Source: Heracleum sosnowskyi (taxonomy: Eukaryota; Streptophyta; Magnoliopsida; Apiales; Apiaceae). From it: a DNA stretch of 64,000 bases. Below, piece by piece: positions 22,626-31,585 of this stretch (positions are counted from its first letter, which is position 1; each line of letters begins with the position of its first letter). The DNA is taken from assembly GCA_030848705.1 (NCBI GenBank), contig CM061245.1, positions 78,231,564 through 78,295,563 of the forward strand, written 5' to 3'. The position numbers and the translations under genes are program-made. A model generated the notes under the pieces. That model was not told the origin of the DNA, made no database searches, and worked only from the letters and a program-made list of their open reading frames with translations.

Positions 22626-23404
22626 GATAAATTAAGGGGGTGAAAAATAAAAGACATATCCAAATGAAAGGATATCAGTAATACAGAGTTTAGATATAAA
22701 ATCAGATTTTATGTTATACATGAGAGTTTAGGTAACCAGTTTTTACTACTTTAGATTGTGGATTTTATGCACTTTGAGATGGTCTAAATACTGTTTTCGG
22801 TAAACTCTGCTACTACACACACATATTTTCACAACTGTACAGATTGACAAAAGAGTTTATTGACAAAGAAGGACAAATGGTAAACACTGATGTTTTGTGT
22901 GAAATACGCCGAGGTTACTTTATTTTAATCTCTGATGGTTAAAATAATTTCCTTGTTTCAGACAGTTTATGATTTTGGGTTTAGTCATTTGTTTTTCGAA
23001 AAAGTGTGATTGAACAAAGAAAAGATAGAGTTTGTTTGATAGTGATTGACCAATGCTATTGAGTAAGTTTATTAAGTCCTGTTTGTGATTTGTATTGCTG
23101 CTGAGTATGATAGTTAATTGGTTAAAGTTTTTTTGTCTTTCCAATTACTAGGTAAAATTGATAATACTGAAAGTAAAGCAATAAAATGAGTCTTTTTCAT
23201 TAATTGATTCAAACTCTGTTACATTCAGTCAATTACATACTCATGCTTAGCTAATCTTTCTGGTACATACTAATCACTATGGTTACAAAAGAGAAAATCT
23301 ATTTAACCAGGACAAGTACTTGAATGCTATCCAACATCGAAGCAGAAGAGCTAGAGCCAGAAGCTATTGTGCTCTACTACTTCTGATGATAGCTACCCAG
23401 TTGC
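21917..23404. other. E1 spacer downstream of pol
   Basis: No sense gene is seen. The first 200 bases are packed with AAACTCTG/ACTCTGA words. An A-tract and internal polypurine run lie at 22535-22647. The 3' untranslated part of the antisense gene occupies about 23190-23404, including ATTAATGAAA on the minus strand at 23195-23204, a plausible plant polyadenylation signal (AATGAA type). Small minus-strand ORFs at 22094-22525 are not supported as genes. Confidence 0.65.
22535..22647 (+). repeat. A-rich tract and internal polypurine run in E1
   Basis: About 90 bases, nearly all A (22535-22623), are followed by TTAAGGGGGTGAAAA (22632-22646). E2 has a shorter A-tract and the same GGGGGTGAAAA, so the purine run is conserved while the A-tract is expanded in E1. 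It could act as an internal plus-strand primer site, or the tract may simply be slippage. Confidence 0.7.
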
Positions 23405-23797
23405 TCATCTGGTCATTATACCATTTGGGATAGCTTGAAATCCTCCTAATGATGAATCATCATCATCATCTTCTCGGGATCTCTTTCTGCTTTGCAGCTT
23501 GCAGGATTCTAAGAAGAGGTTTTCTTTTGAACCCGACAAGAAACTCAGTTGAAAAAGCATGAAGCAGATCTCCATGGCATCTTCATCTGCGAGGATTGGT
23601 GCATCATATGGTCCTGGACGGAAGATGTATACATGAGGGTTGGAGAAAGGCCCTTCGGCTATTTCATCATCTACGATAAGGCCTTCATCATTCAAGAATG
23701 AGAGAACAAGAAACTCATCGATAAGATAGTTTTCTTGTTGCTGCCAGTTCATGTTCAAAAACTCTTCCACATCCAGAAATTCGAAAGTTCCAGCCAT
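23405..23797 (-). CDS. Antisense ORF of E1 (130 aa), acidic, unknown function
   Basis: This ORF runs against the element, between pol and the third ORF. Its ATG is in good context (AAAATGGCT). The protein is acidic with aromatic and Leu-rich parts. Residues 11-27 (EEFLNMNWQQQENYLID) align without gaps to residues 12-27 of the antisense ORF in E3: E12, L14, W18, Q19, E22, L25 and D27 are shared. Near the end, RKRSREDDDDDSS (104-116) matches the E3 tail RKHPGDHDDDPPSS and resembles a basic nuclear-localisation patch followed by an acidic cluster. A TATA-like TTTAAATA lies about 55 nt upstream, and AATGAA lies about 200 nt after the stop. I do not recognise the family. Antisense extra ORFs are known in other plant LTR elements (for example Tat/Ogre types), so an element-encoded regulator or a captured host gene are both possible. 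Confidence 0.65.
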   Translation of the reverse strand: MAGTFEFLDVEEFLNMNWQQQENYLIDEFLVLSFLNDEGLIVDDEIAEGPFSNPHVYIFRPGPYDAPILADEDAMEICFMLFQLSFLSGSKENLFLESCKLQSRKRSREDDDDDSSLGGFQAIPNGIMTR

Positions 23798-24294
23798 TTT
23801 GGTGTATAGTAAGTTTAAGATATGAAGCCTGTTGTTACATTGCTCTGGTATTTAAAGCATTCAAACAGGGTATCTGAAAGGTTTTTCTTGGAGATTGAAA
23901 GGTTTTCGAAGCGCTTGGGATACTAAGGTGCGGAGTTTCGAGACAGTCATTATTATTTTGACTGTTGAGTTCTTTGTTCTTTATTATTTAAATTGATAAT
24001 TTTATTATTATTGATTTTTTTTTTCTTTTAAGCGAATATTTTGAGTGTTATATGTGATGACAGGTGTCTCCACGTTTGCACGTGTGTATAGGAAGTTGTT
24101 AGATACAGCTGTCAGCGTATTCACGTTTGACATCTGTCCCACTAACATACTTCTAATCTTTACAGTTATTATTTAATACACTACATACACACGATTCAAT
24201 CTTTTACGCATTTCATCTTCTCATAACATTTTACTCACACACAAACACTCAAACACTTTCAAAGCCCAGTATTTTTTGTTTTCAAATCTTACAA
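23798..24294. other. E1 intergenic region between divergent antisense ORF and third ORF
   Basis: This 497-bp stretch separates two divergently oriented ORFs, so it may act as a bidirectional internal promoter. It holds the antisense TATA-like box (23848-23857), a T-rich stretch (24005-24030), CACGTG (24079-24084) near a second CACGT, and TATTTAATACAC (about 24170-24181) upstream of the third ORF. No ORF is present. Confidence 0.55.
23848..23857 (-). promoter_or_regulatory. TATA-like box of the E1 antisense ORF
   Basis: On the minus strand the sequence reads GCTTTAAATACC, about 52 nt before the antisense ATG at 23797, a suitable distance for a short leader. Confidence 0.5.
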
Positions 24295-27200
24295 ATGGCA
24301 ACTACAGCGTTTATTGCCTCTGAATTAGAATTTGTCCCAAATAACTACTCCGCTCCTGTAGCAAATGAGAACACACCGGAGGCGTTTCATTTGATTCAGA
24401 GTTTCTTGTTAAACTCTGATATTGGCACTGCTCTCACCGCACCATCGAAGCTGTCTGCAACACAAATCAAATCTTTTTGGCAGACAGGTGTTTATGATAA
24501 TGGAGGAGAGTCTGGATCTCCATCTATCATTTTTCAATATGAGGACAATGACTATGCTGTTACTCCTACTACTGTTCGTGATGCTTTGGGTCTTGAAGAT
24601 TTCAATTCGTTCACAGTTGCTGTTGGAGATTCTGAGTTAGTAAGAATGATGCGAGAAATAGGTTACTCTGGACCACTGACAAAGATTGGTCAATTGAAGC
24701 GACCGCTCTTGAGAAAGGAATGGAGTTTCTTTTTCGACTGCATTACAAGAGCGTTCGGGAAAAAGTGCACAAACTGGGATGCAATTCCCACTGATAGTTT
24801 ACAGATCGGGTATTCTCTTCTCTATGGCAGTCAATTTGATGTTGCTAGATTAGTTTTAACTAATATTGGTGAGAAAATGCTAGAGAATAGGAATGTTGTT
24901 TACTTCTCTAGGTTTTGTCAATTGATATTCAATCATTGCTGCCCTGATGTTGAGATTTTAGATGAGGATGTAATTCTTTCATTTAAATTGCACAAACGTA
25001 TATTCTCTGATCTTATCAACAAGGACAACAAGAAAGGAGAAGTTGGTCCTTTAATGTTCCCTGCATCTGTGCAACAATTTCTTGACAACTTACAACAGCA
25101 AAATGTCTCAACTACTGAAGCTGGACCTTCTGTATCTCAACCACAGAGGTCAAAGAGATCTAAAGTTCGAGCAGTTAAGTCTAACTTGCAACAACCTGAA
25201 GCTGAGGTATCAAATGTTGATGCTGTGCCTCAGAGAAAAAGAATGAAGAAAAAGAGAGCCTCAGATACTGAAGCTGATGAAGAAAATCTTCATCAGAGAA
25301 AGAGAAGATTAGTTGCTAATCAACTTTTTGGTGATATTATTGCCAATATGAACAAAGTTCCTGAGGAAAATGAAGCTCCTGAAGCTTTTGTTCAGGAGGA
25401 AGCTGCAAATCCAGAAGCTGTCAATCAAGACAGGCTAAATACTGATGATATTGAAATGGATTTTGATAGAGAAGCTCCTACATCAAAGGCTAATGATGTA
25501 GTTGAGGAAGCTGCTGCTCATTCTGACAGCAGAATTTTTGATCTTGAAGAAAATGTAAAAGAAGCTGATCAAGCTACTACAGAATTGGTAGAAACTATTG
25601 CTTCCCACACAGAAATCATTTCTCTTGATTTTGAGAAAGGTGAGGAAGTTGATCAGATTAGAATTGATCATCCTACAGAAGCTGTTGCTGAATCTGCTGA
25701 TGCAACAGAGAATGTTCCTGTAGCAGCAGAGTTTGTTGCAAACTCTGAAGATGCTCTTGTTCTTGAAGCTCTACAACAATTAGTTGTTGAGATTGTTCAG
25801 CGAGAAGCAGAGGTAATTGCTAAAGCAAACTCTGATATTCCTGAAACTGTTGCAGAGACAGTCACTGATGAAGCTGCACAGTTAGAACATGAAATCACTG
25901 CTGAACATGTTCCTGAAGAGATTGCAAGAGAGGATGACAATGTTAATGCTAGTCCTGCTCATTCACCTACACACATATCTGACATTCAAGCCAACTCTGA
26001 TGAAGAAAGAGAGTTCAATAGGGCTACTGAAGAACATTTTCAAGAGATGTACTTTAACAACTGGACAGCAGCAGATTGTATTTTCACTTCACAAAGGGCT
26101 GCTGAGTTAACTGCTAACTCTGTTAAAGAGATTTCAAATCCTGAACTTCTCAGTCATTTCAAAGCAACTGTTGTTCAAATCAAATCATTAAACAATCGTT
26201 TTGATGCTTCTGATAAGATGATTGAAGGGTTAAGGAATGATATAGCTACAAGAGAGCTTACACAGCAGAAGGACAAATCTCTATACATCTCTTTGTGTAA
26301 AGAGCAAAAGACTTTCAATTCTAGATTGTCGAAAGTTGAGGAGAATCAGACTGCTATGTCTGCTCAACTTACTTCAATTTCTAATGCTCTGGAGTTGCTG
26401 ACATCAGTACTACTTTCTGATGATGTCAAAAAGGGGGAGAGTGTACCAAGTGACAAATGCAAAGACACTCAAGCTCTGAGACGGAGGGATGATGGTAATG
26501 ATGGTGGAAGCAAGGGAAGTGAATCTGAAAAGAGTTTAGGCTTAAGACCAAGATCAAGATCAAACTCTGAGAGAAGATCAAACTCTGGTAAGGAAAAAGT
26601 AATTTCTGCCAGTAGTTCAAGGCTCAAAAGTTTGATAAACACTGATAAGCCTAGCACTGATGAAGAAGTTGCTGCTAAATTATTTATAGCAGAACATGGA
26701 AAAGATGTTACAATTGAAGATATCCAAGCTGAAGAGCAAATGCTTGCTGAAGAACACAGGAAGAATCTTGAAGCTGGGATATACAAAAAGAAAGAAATCA
26801 AGGCTCCTAGAAAGAAAGAAACTGGAATTATTATTAAAGAAAATACTCAACAGAGTATACAATACACCAGGAGGCCTTTGATTAGAAACTCTGATAAGGG
26901 TAAAGGCAAAATGATTGAAGAGCCTAACCTGAAGGAGAAAGAATATTCAACCTCTGACATTGCTCAAGTTGAAACAAGATTACCAAAATCAACCTCTGAC
27001 GCTGCTCAAGTTGATGATACTATCGAAGTTAAGCCAGTCTCTGACAAGGCTCAAGCTGAGCAAACTCAGTTAGCTCCACAACTCCAAGGTATTTTTAGAA
27101 GACCTGTACTATCTGAAGCTCTGACACTTCAACCTGTGGATTTTTCTCAAACCAGGACTGTACTTGGAAAAGAAACTTTTGATAAAGCTGGTTTAGGTTC

Positions 27201-27846
27201 ACATAGGGAGAAGAGAATAAACAACAGATCTGGAGATCAATCATCATTGGCAATATCTGGCACTATTACTCAAGAGAATCTTGATATGCTAGACTCTGTT
27301 CAGTTGATATTTCACAAAGGTTTGAAGAAAGATTTTCTGTTGTATTTTATGAATGATGGAAGAGTTTACAGAGTTGCAGAGTCTGATATAGATCTCAAAT
27401 CTTATCAAGAATTGGAGTATGTTCTGTACTTGCTAAAAGTCAAAAACAGAAACACTCACAATGCTGCTACATTTATCAGACAAAAGATGCAAAGATCTAA
27501 GGTGATGCTTGGAGGAGGAATTTCAAAGGTATACATTCCTAAGTATAGAGATGCTTATGGAAATGTTATAGAAATGAAGAGAAACAGTACAAGACTAAGG
27601 ACTGATCTGGGAGTTAAAGTCTTAGAATTCAATCAAGAATCTGATAAAGCACATTTTATTAGGCTAGGGAATGAGATGAGAAAGAATTCCATCTATTCTC
27701 TGAGAGCTGCTATTTATCAGACTGGTGAATCTGATCCAGAACTCAAGGAACTGAAAGAAATCATGGTTGAAGAGCTGGAAAAGGCTGAAAGAAGACTTCT
27801 AATTGATTATCTCAGGACAGTGCCTGATATTCAAGAAATCAAATAA
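24295..27846 (+). CDS. E1 third ('env-like') ORF (1,183 aa), intact
   Basis: This is a large protein encoded downstream of pol, in the position called env-like in Sireviruses. It has an N-terminal globular block (about 1-255) with KEWSFFFDCITRAFGKK near 140, also found in E2 and, diverged, in E5. The middle (about 265-600) is strongly acidic and low in complexity. A probable coiled coil (about 610-710) ends in DDVKKGE, whose DNA is AAAAAGGGGGAGA. A basic Ser/Arg stretch (about 725-760) follows, then a C-terminal block (about 990-1180) with GLKKDFLLYFMNDGRVYRV and IYSLRAAIYQTGESDPELKELKE. I see no signal peptide, no membrane segment of about 20 hydrophobic residues and no N-glycan-rich ectodomain, so a fusion glycoprotein role is not supported. 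Structural or RNA-related roles are open. The start is at the first ATG, shared with E2. Confidence 0.9.
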   Translation: MATTAFIASELEFVPNNYSAPVANENTPEAFHLIQSFLLNSDIGTALTAPSKLSATQIKSFWQTGVYDNGGESGSPSIIFQYEDNDYAVTPTTVRDALGLEDFNSFTVAVGDSELVRMMREIGYSGPLTKIGQLKRPLLRKEWSFFFDCITRAFGKKCTNWDAIPTDSLQIGYSLLYGSQFDVARLVLTNIGEKMLENRNVVYFSRFCQLIFNHCCPDVEILDEDVILSFKLHKRIFSDLINKDNKKGEVGPLMFPASVQQFLDNLQQQNVSTTEAGPSVSQPQRSKRSKVRAVKSNLQQPEAEVSNVDAVPQRKRMKKKRASDTEADEENLHQRKRRLVANQLFGDIIANMNKVPEENEAPEAFVQEEAANPEAVNQDRLNTDDIEMDFDREAPTSKANDVVEEAAAHSDSRIFDLEENVKEADQATTELVETIASHTEIISLDFEKGEEVDQIRIDHPTEAVAESADATENVPVAAEFVANSEDALVLEALQQLVVEIVQREAEVIAKANSDIPETVAETVTDEAAQLEHEITAEHVPEEIAREDDNVNASPAHSPTHISDIQANSDEEREFNRATEEHFQEMYFNNWTAADCIFTSQRAAELTANSVKEISNPELLSHFKATVVQIKSLNNRFDASDKMIEGLRNDIATRELTQQKDKSLYISLCKEQKTFNSRLSKVEENQTAMSAQLTSISNALELLTSVLLSDDVKKGESVPSDKCKDTQALRRRDDGNDGGSKGSESEKSLGLRPRSRSNSERRSNSGKEKVISASSSRLKSLINTDKPSTDEEVAAKLFIAEHGKDVTIEDIQAEEQMLAEEHRKNLEAGIYKKKEIKAPRKKETGIIIKENTQQSIQYTRRPLIRNSDKGKGKMIEEPNLKEKEYSTSDIAQVETRLPKSTSDAAQVDDTIEVKPVSDKAQAEQTQLAPQLQGIFRRPVLSEALTLQPVDFSQTRTVLGKETFDKAGLGSHREKRINNRSGDQSSLAISGTITQENLDMLDSVQLIFHKGLKKDFLLYFMNDGRVYRVAESDIDLKSYQELEYVLYLLKVKNRNTHNAATFIRQKMQRSKVMLGGGISKVYIPKYRDAYGNVIEMKRNSTRLRTDLGVKVLEFNQESDKAHFIRLGNEMRKNSIYSLRAAIYQTGESDPELKELKEIMVEELEKAERRLLIDYLRTVPDIQEIK

Positions 27847-27997
27847 AGTCTGACTGTAAGTTTTTAATATTTTCTATTCTAAGTCAAATTTAAACTCTGT
27901 TTTTAAATTAAACTCTATTATATGTTAAACACTGCATTTGTTAAAAGATTTTGACATCATCAATTATATGTTTAACTTGTACATTTTATTATGAACA

Positions 27998-28010
27998 AGT
28001 TGGGGGAGAT
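27998..28010 (+). other. E1 polypurine tract
   Basis: AGTTGGGGGAGAT abuts the 3' LTR and is the plus-strand primer site. The same GGGGGAGAT adjoins the 3' LTRs of E2, E3, E5 and E6. Confidence 0.93.
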
Positions 28011-28557
28011 TGTTAGATATAATTGCTAATGTTTGTTTATCAGTGTTTAAGCAACAGGTACTGACAAGAGTTTATCAGAAGCCGATCAGAGTTTAGTTAA
28101 ACTCTGATAGGGTGAAGAGTTTAAAGGAAGCCGGTCAGAGTTTATTTAAAGTCTGACAAGGTGATAGTTGAATTAGCTGTCGGTGCAGAATTGAAGATTC
28201 TAGAAGCAATACATTCTGAAGATGGAAAGAAGCAGAATATATTGATACAGCTAAGGAAACAGGATAGAAGATAAGAAGCAATCCTTAATTGATATGAATT
28301 GTATAGCTAACTTGTAGGAATATCAATTAGAGAAGGATTGTATGTAGCTGTGTACTATATAAACACAGATAGGTTATCCCTAGAAGGGACGCGATCATTG
28401 AGATATTTTTTGTGTAACCTAGAAGCTCTTTATGATTCATTAACATCATAAAGAGAGAAGCTGTTAATAAGATTACAGTTTTATTGATTCATAAACAGTG
28501 TTATTAATTATTGTTATTCTCATACATATTTGATTATATTGTGTATTCGGCCTAACA
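28011..28557 (+). repeat. E1 3' LTR (547 bp)
   Basis: Matches the 5' LTR base for base by eye, except for one A/G difference about 295 bases in. TATA box at about 28356-28363, stem-loop at 28426-28455, palindrome at 28086-28107. It ends CTAACA, followed by the duplication TATCA (28558-28562). Confidence 0.96.
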
Positions 28558-28562
28558 TATCA

Positions 28563-31159
28563 AGCATACCAAATTTCTTGAGAAGATTTCTGGTATATTT
28601 TGCTTGATTGATAAAAATCCCATCATCTGTTTGCTTTACTTGCAAGCCTAGAAAATAACTAAGCTCTCCCATCATGCTCATTTGGTATCTTGACTGCATA
28701 AGCTTGGAAAATTTCTTACAGAGTTTGTCATTAGTAGACCCAAAAATTATGTCATCCACATAGATTTGAACTAACAGCAAATCATCACCAGAATTAAAAT
28801 AGAACAAGGTTTTGTCAATTGTACCTCTAGTGAACCCACTTTCTAAAAGAAATTGAGCCAGAGTTTCATACCATGCTCTAGGTGCCTGCTTTAGTCCATA
28901 TAATGCCTTGTCAAGCCTGTAGACATAATCTGGATGTTTGGGATCTACAAATCTTGGTGGTTGCTCAACAAACACCTCTTCTTCAAGTTTCCCATTGAGA
29001 AAAGCACTTTTCACATCCATCTGAAAGACTTTAAACTTCTTGTAAGCAGCATAGGCTAGAAAAATCCTTATTGCCTCCAATCTTGCAACTTGAGCAAAGG
29101 TTTCATCATAGCCAATTCCTTCCTGTTGTGAATAGCCTTTAGCCACAAGTCTAGCCTTATTCCTTGTAATCACTCCATCACTGTCTGTTTTGTTTCTGAA
29201 AACCCACTTTGTACCAACAATAGATCTATTCTTTGGTCTTGGTACAAGTGTCCATACTTCATTCCTCTCAAATTCATTTAACTCCTCTTGCATTGCTGTT
29301 ATCCAGTTAGCATCTTGAAGAGCTTCTTCCACTTTCTTGGGCTCTGTTTGAGATAAGAATGCATGAAACAGACATTCATTATTTGTAGCACTCCTTGTTC
29401 TCACACTTGCATCTGGATCTCCAATTATCAAGTCAGGTGTATGGGCTTGTGTCCACCTTCTTGCTGTAGGTAATTGGCTTCTATTATCATTATTAGATCC
29501 TCCCCCTTGATCCATGCTTTCCTAATTTTCTTCTTGACCATTTGCATTTTCTGAGGCTCCCCCTGAATTGGACTGTTCAGTATTTGAACTTTCAGAGTTT
29601 AACCCAGAGTTTCTATTTGATTCTTCAGCTGACTCACTTTCAGAATTTGAGTCATTATTTTGAGATGTTTCTGAAGTATCTTCACGCTCCCCCTCGACTG
29701 GTTCTCTATTTTGTTCTGTCAGAGAAATTCCCTCAGTGTTTACCAGTAAAGGTTCAGAGTATGCTTCGTCAGAGTTTGTTGGATTTGCTTCATCATAGTT
29801 TACATCATCAGAGTTTAGATCTTCATTTTCAAGGCGAAGTTGATCATGATATTCTTCATCTTCTATTCCAGTTATTTTCTTGTCATTAAATGACACATGT
29901 ATGGATTCCATGATCACTTTAGTTCTTAGATTGTAGACTCTGAATGCTTTAGATGATAGTGGGTATCCAACAAAAATTCCTTCATCAGCTTTTAAGTCAA
30001 ACTTGGTCAACTGATCAGGATGAGTTTTCAACACAAAGCACTTGCATCCAAAAATATGAAAATACTTCAAATTTGGCTTCTTATTTTTCACCATCTCATA
30101 TGGTGTTTTCCCATGCTTGTTGATCAGTGTAGCATTTTGAGTAAAACAAGCAGTTTGAACAGCTTCTGCCCAGAAATAAGTTGGCAATTTTGCTTCTTCA
30201 AGCATTGTTCTGGCAGCTTCGATTAGAGTTCTGTTCTTTCTTTCAACTACACCATTTTGCTGTGGAGTTCCAGGTGCAGAAAATTCTTGCTTCACTCCTC
30301 TTTCCTTGCAGAAAGCTTCCATTTCAGAATTTCTGAATTCAGTACCGTTATCACTCCTTATGATTTTCACTTTGAACTGTGATCCTTTGTCCAATAGCTT
30401 CACATGATCCATCAAAGTTAAGGCAATTTCATCCTTCTTTGCTAAGAAGTACACCCAGGTGTATCTGGTGTATTCATCAACAATTACCAAAGCATATTTC
30501 TTTCTGCCCATTGACATTACATTCACTGGACCAAAAAGATCAACATGTAAAAGATGATAAGGTTCCACAACTGAAGATTCAGATTTACTCTTGAAAGATG
30601 ACTTCCTTTGCTTGGCCTTTTGACAAGAATCACACAGACCATCTAAGCTGAGTATTGACTTTGGAAGTCCCCTTACAAGATCTTTTCGAATCAGCTCATT
30701 GATGTTGTTCAAGTTTAGGTGAGAGAGTTTCTTATGCCATTTCCAACTCTCTTCATTTGACATTTTTGCAGACAGACACACAGCTTTTCCTTGAGAGTTT
30801 GTTATCAAACTCGCTTCATAAATGTTATTGCGCCTGTGTCCAACCAGAACAACTTTTCTGGTAGATTTACTGATAACCTCACAGTGTTCAGTATGAAAAT
30901 CTACATGGTATCCTCTGTCACAGATTTGACTCAAAGAAAGCAGATCATGCTTGAGTCCTGAGACTAGAGCTACATTTGTGATGATGACACTTCCAAGATT
31001 GATATTGCCATATCCCAGAGTACATCCTATGTTGCCATCTCTATAGGAAACTTTTGGGCCAGCTTTTTCCTCAAAATCTGATAGCAGGGCTTTATTTCCA
31101 GTCATGTGTCCTGAGCATCCCCTGTCCAAGATAAGAGTGCTCTCTTTTATGCCCTGCAA
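28563..31159 (-). pseudogene. pol: E2 pol, protease-integrase-RT part, one in-frame stop
   Basis: This is the upstream part of the E2 polyprotein. The frame opens with TTG after TGA (31160-31162). The protease reads LDRGCSGHMTG where E1 has LDSGCSGHMTG; this Ser-to-Arg change in the catalytic D-S-G would probably inactivate it. Integrase motifs HVDLFGPVN, RSDNGTEF and GTPQQNGVVERKNRTL are intact. TAG at 29522-29524, in the integrase-RT linker, replaces the CAG codon of E1, and the frame then continues to RT with YVDDIIFGS. At 28562 it is cut by E1; the remaining RNase H part is at 14882-15626. Confidence 0.93.
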
Positions 31160-31169
31160 TCACAAACAA

Positions 31170-31585
31170 TCACTGAGTGTTAGATTTAAGGATCCAGACT
31201 TGCTTGGATCCTTTGGCTTTCTTAACATTGTTAGCTTTTGCAGCGGAATCACTATCAACAGAGTTTAAACTAACATTGTCAGACTTTACACTTGCAGAGT
31301 TTGCTCTAACCCATTTCAAGTTGGGTTTTAGCTCATAATAGTTGTGATAAATAGCATGATAACTCTTGCAAGTATAAATGGAATGCCAAGTGCTCCCACA
31401 GTGTGTGCATAAAGTCTGTGGTCTAACCCTAACATAATCATTTTTTACTCCAACCTTGGAGGGTAAAGAATTAATATTTTTGTTCTTCTTGCAAAACCTG
31501 GCAAGATGGTTAGTACTACCACAACTATGACATTTTTTTCTAGGAGCTGCAGAATTAGGCAGATAATCATTTCTTTTATTAATGC
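31170..31585 (-). pseudogene. gag: E2 gag, C-terminal part (second and third zinc knuckles)
   Basis: This continues the gag interrupted by E3 and joins in phase with 43631-45556 after allowing for one AATGC copy. It carries the two C-terminal CCHC knuckles (CHSCGSTNHLARFC and CTHCGSTWHSIYTC), then the tail KQVWILK, and ends with TGA at 31170-31172. Ten bases later the pol frame opens, in a different phase. Only the insertion seems to disrupt this gag. Confidence 0.92.

Larger units (their letters stand above)
15627..28557 (+). mobile_element. E1: complete young family-A Sirevirus
   Basis: A 12,931-bp element with two 547-bp LTRs that differ at one position by eye (about 15922 against its 28306 partner) and a perfect duplication TATCA at 15622-15626 and 28558-28562. 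All parts are present and open: primer site, gag, pol, an antisense ORF, third ORF and polypurine tract. It lies inside pol of E2 in the opposite orientation. The near-identical LTRs and intact ORFs make it the best candidate here for a recently mobile, possibly autonomous copy. At a commonly used plant LTR rate of 1.3e-8 per site per year, one difference would mean under about 0.1 million years (inference). Confidence 0.97.

Noticed and set aside
24696..24820. Reading the third-ORF N-terminal domain as a host gene or DNA transposase
   Set aside because: It recurs at the same place in the related elements between the same LTRs and lacks a DDE/D triad; database labels such as 'putative plant transposon protein' for similar proteins probably derive from these elements.
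28520..28562. Apparent C-terminal extension GRIHNIIKYV on E2 pol
   Set aside because: These codons are the E1 LTR read antisense after the insertion point, not part of the gene.
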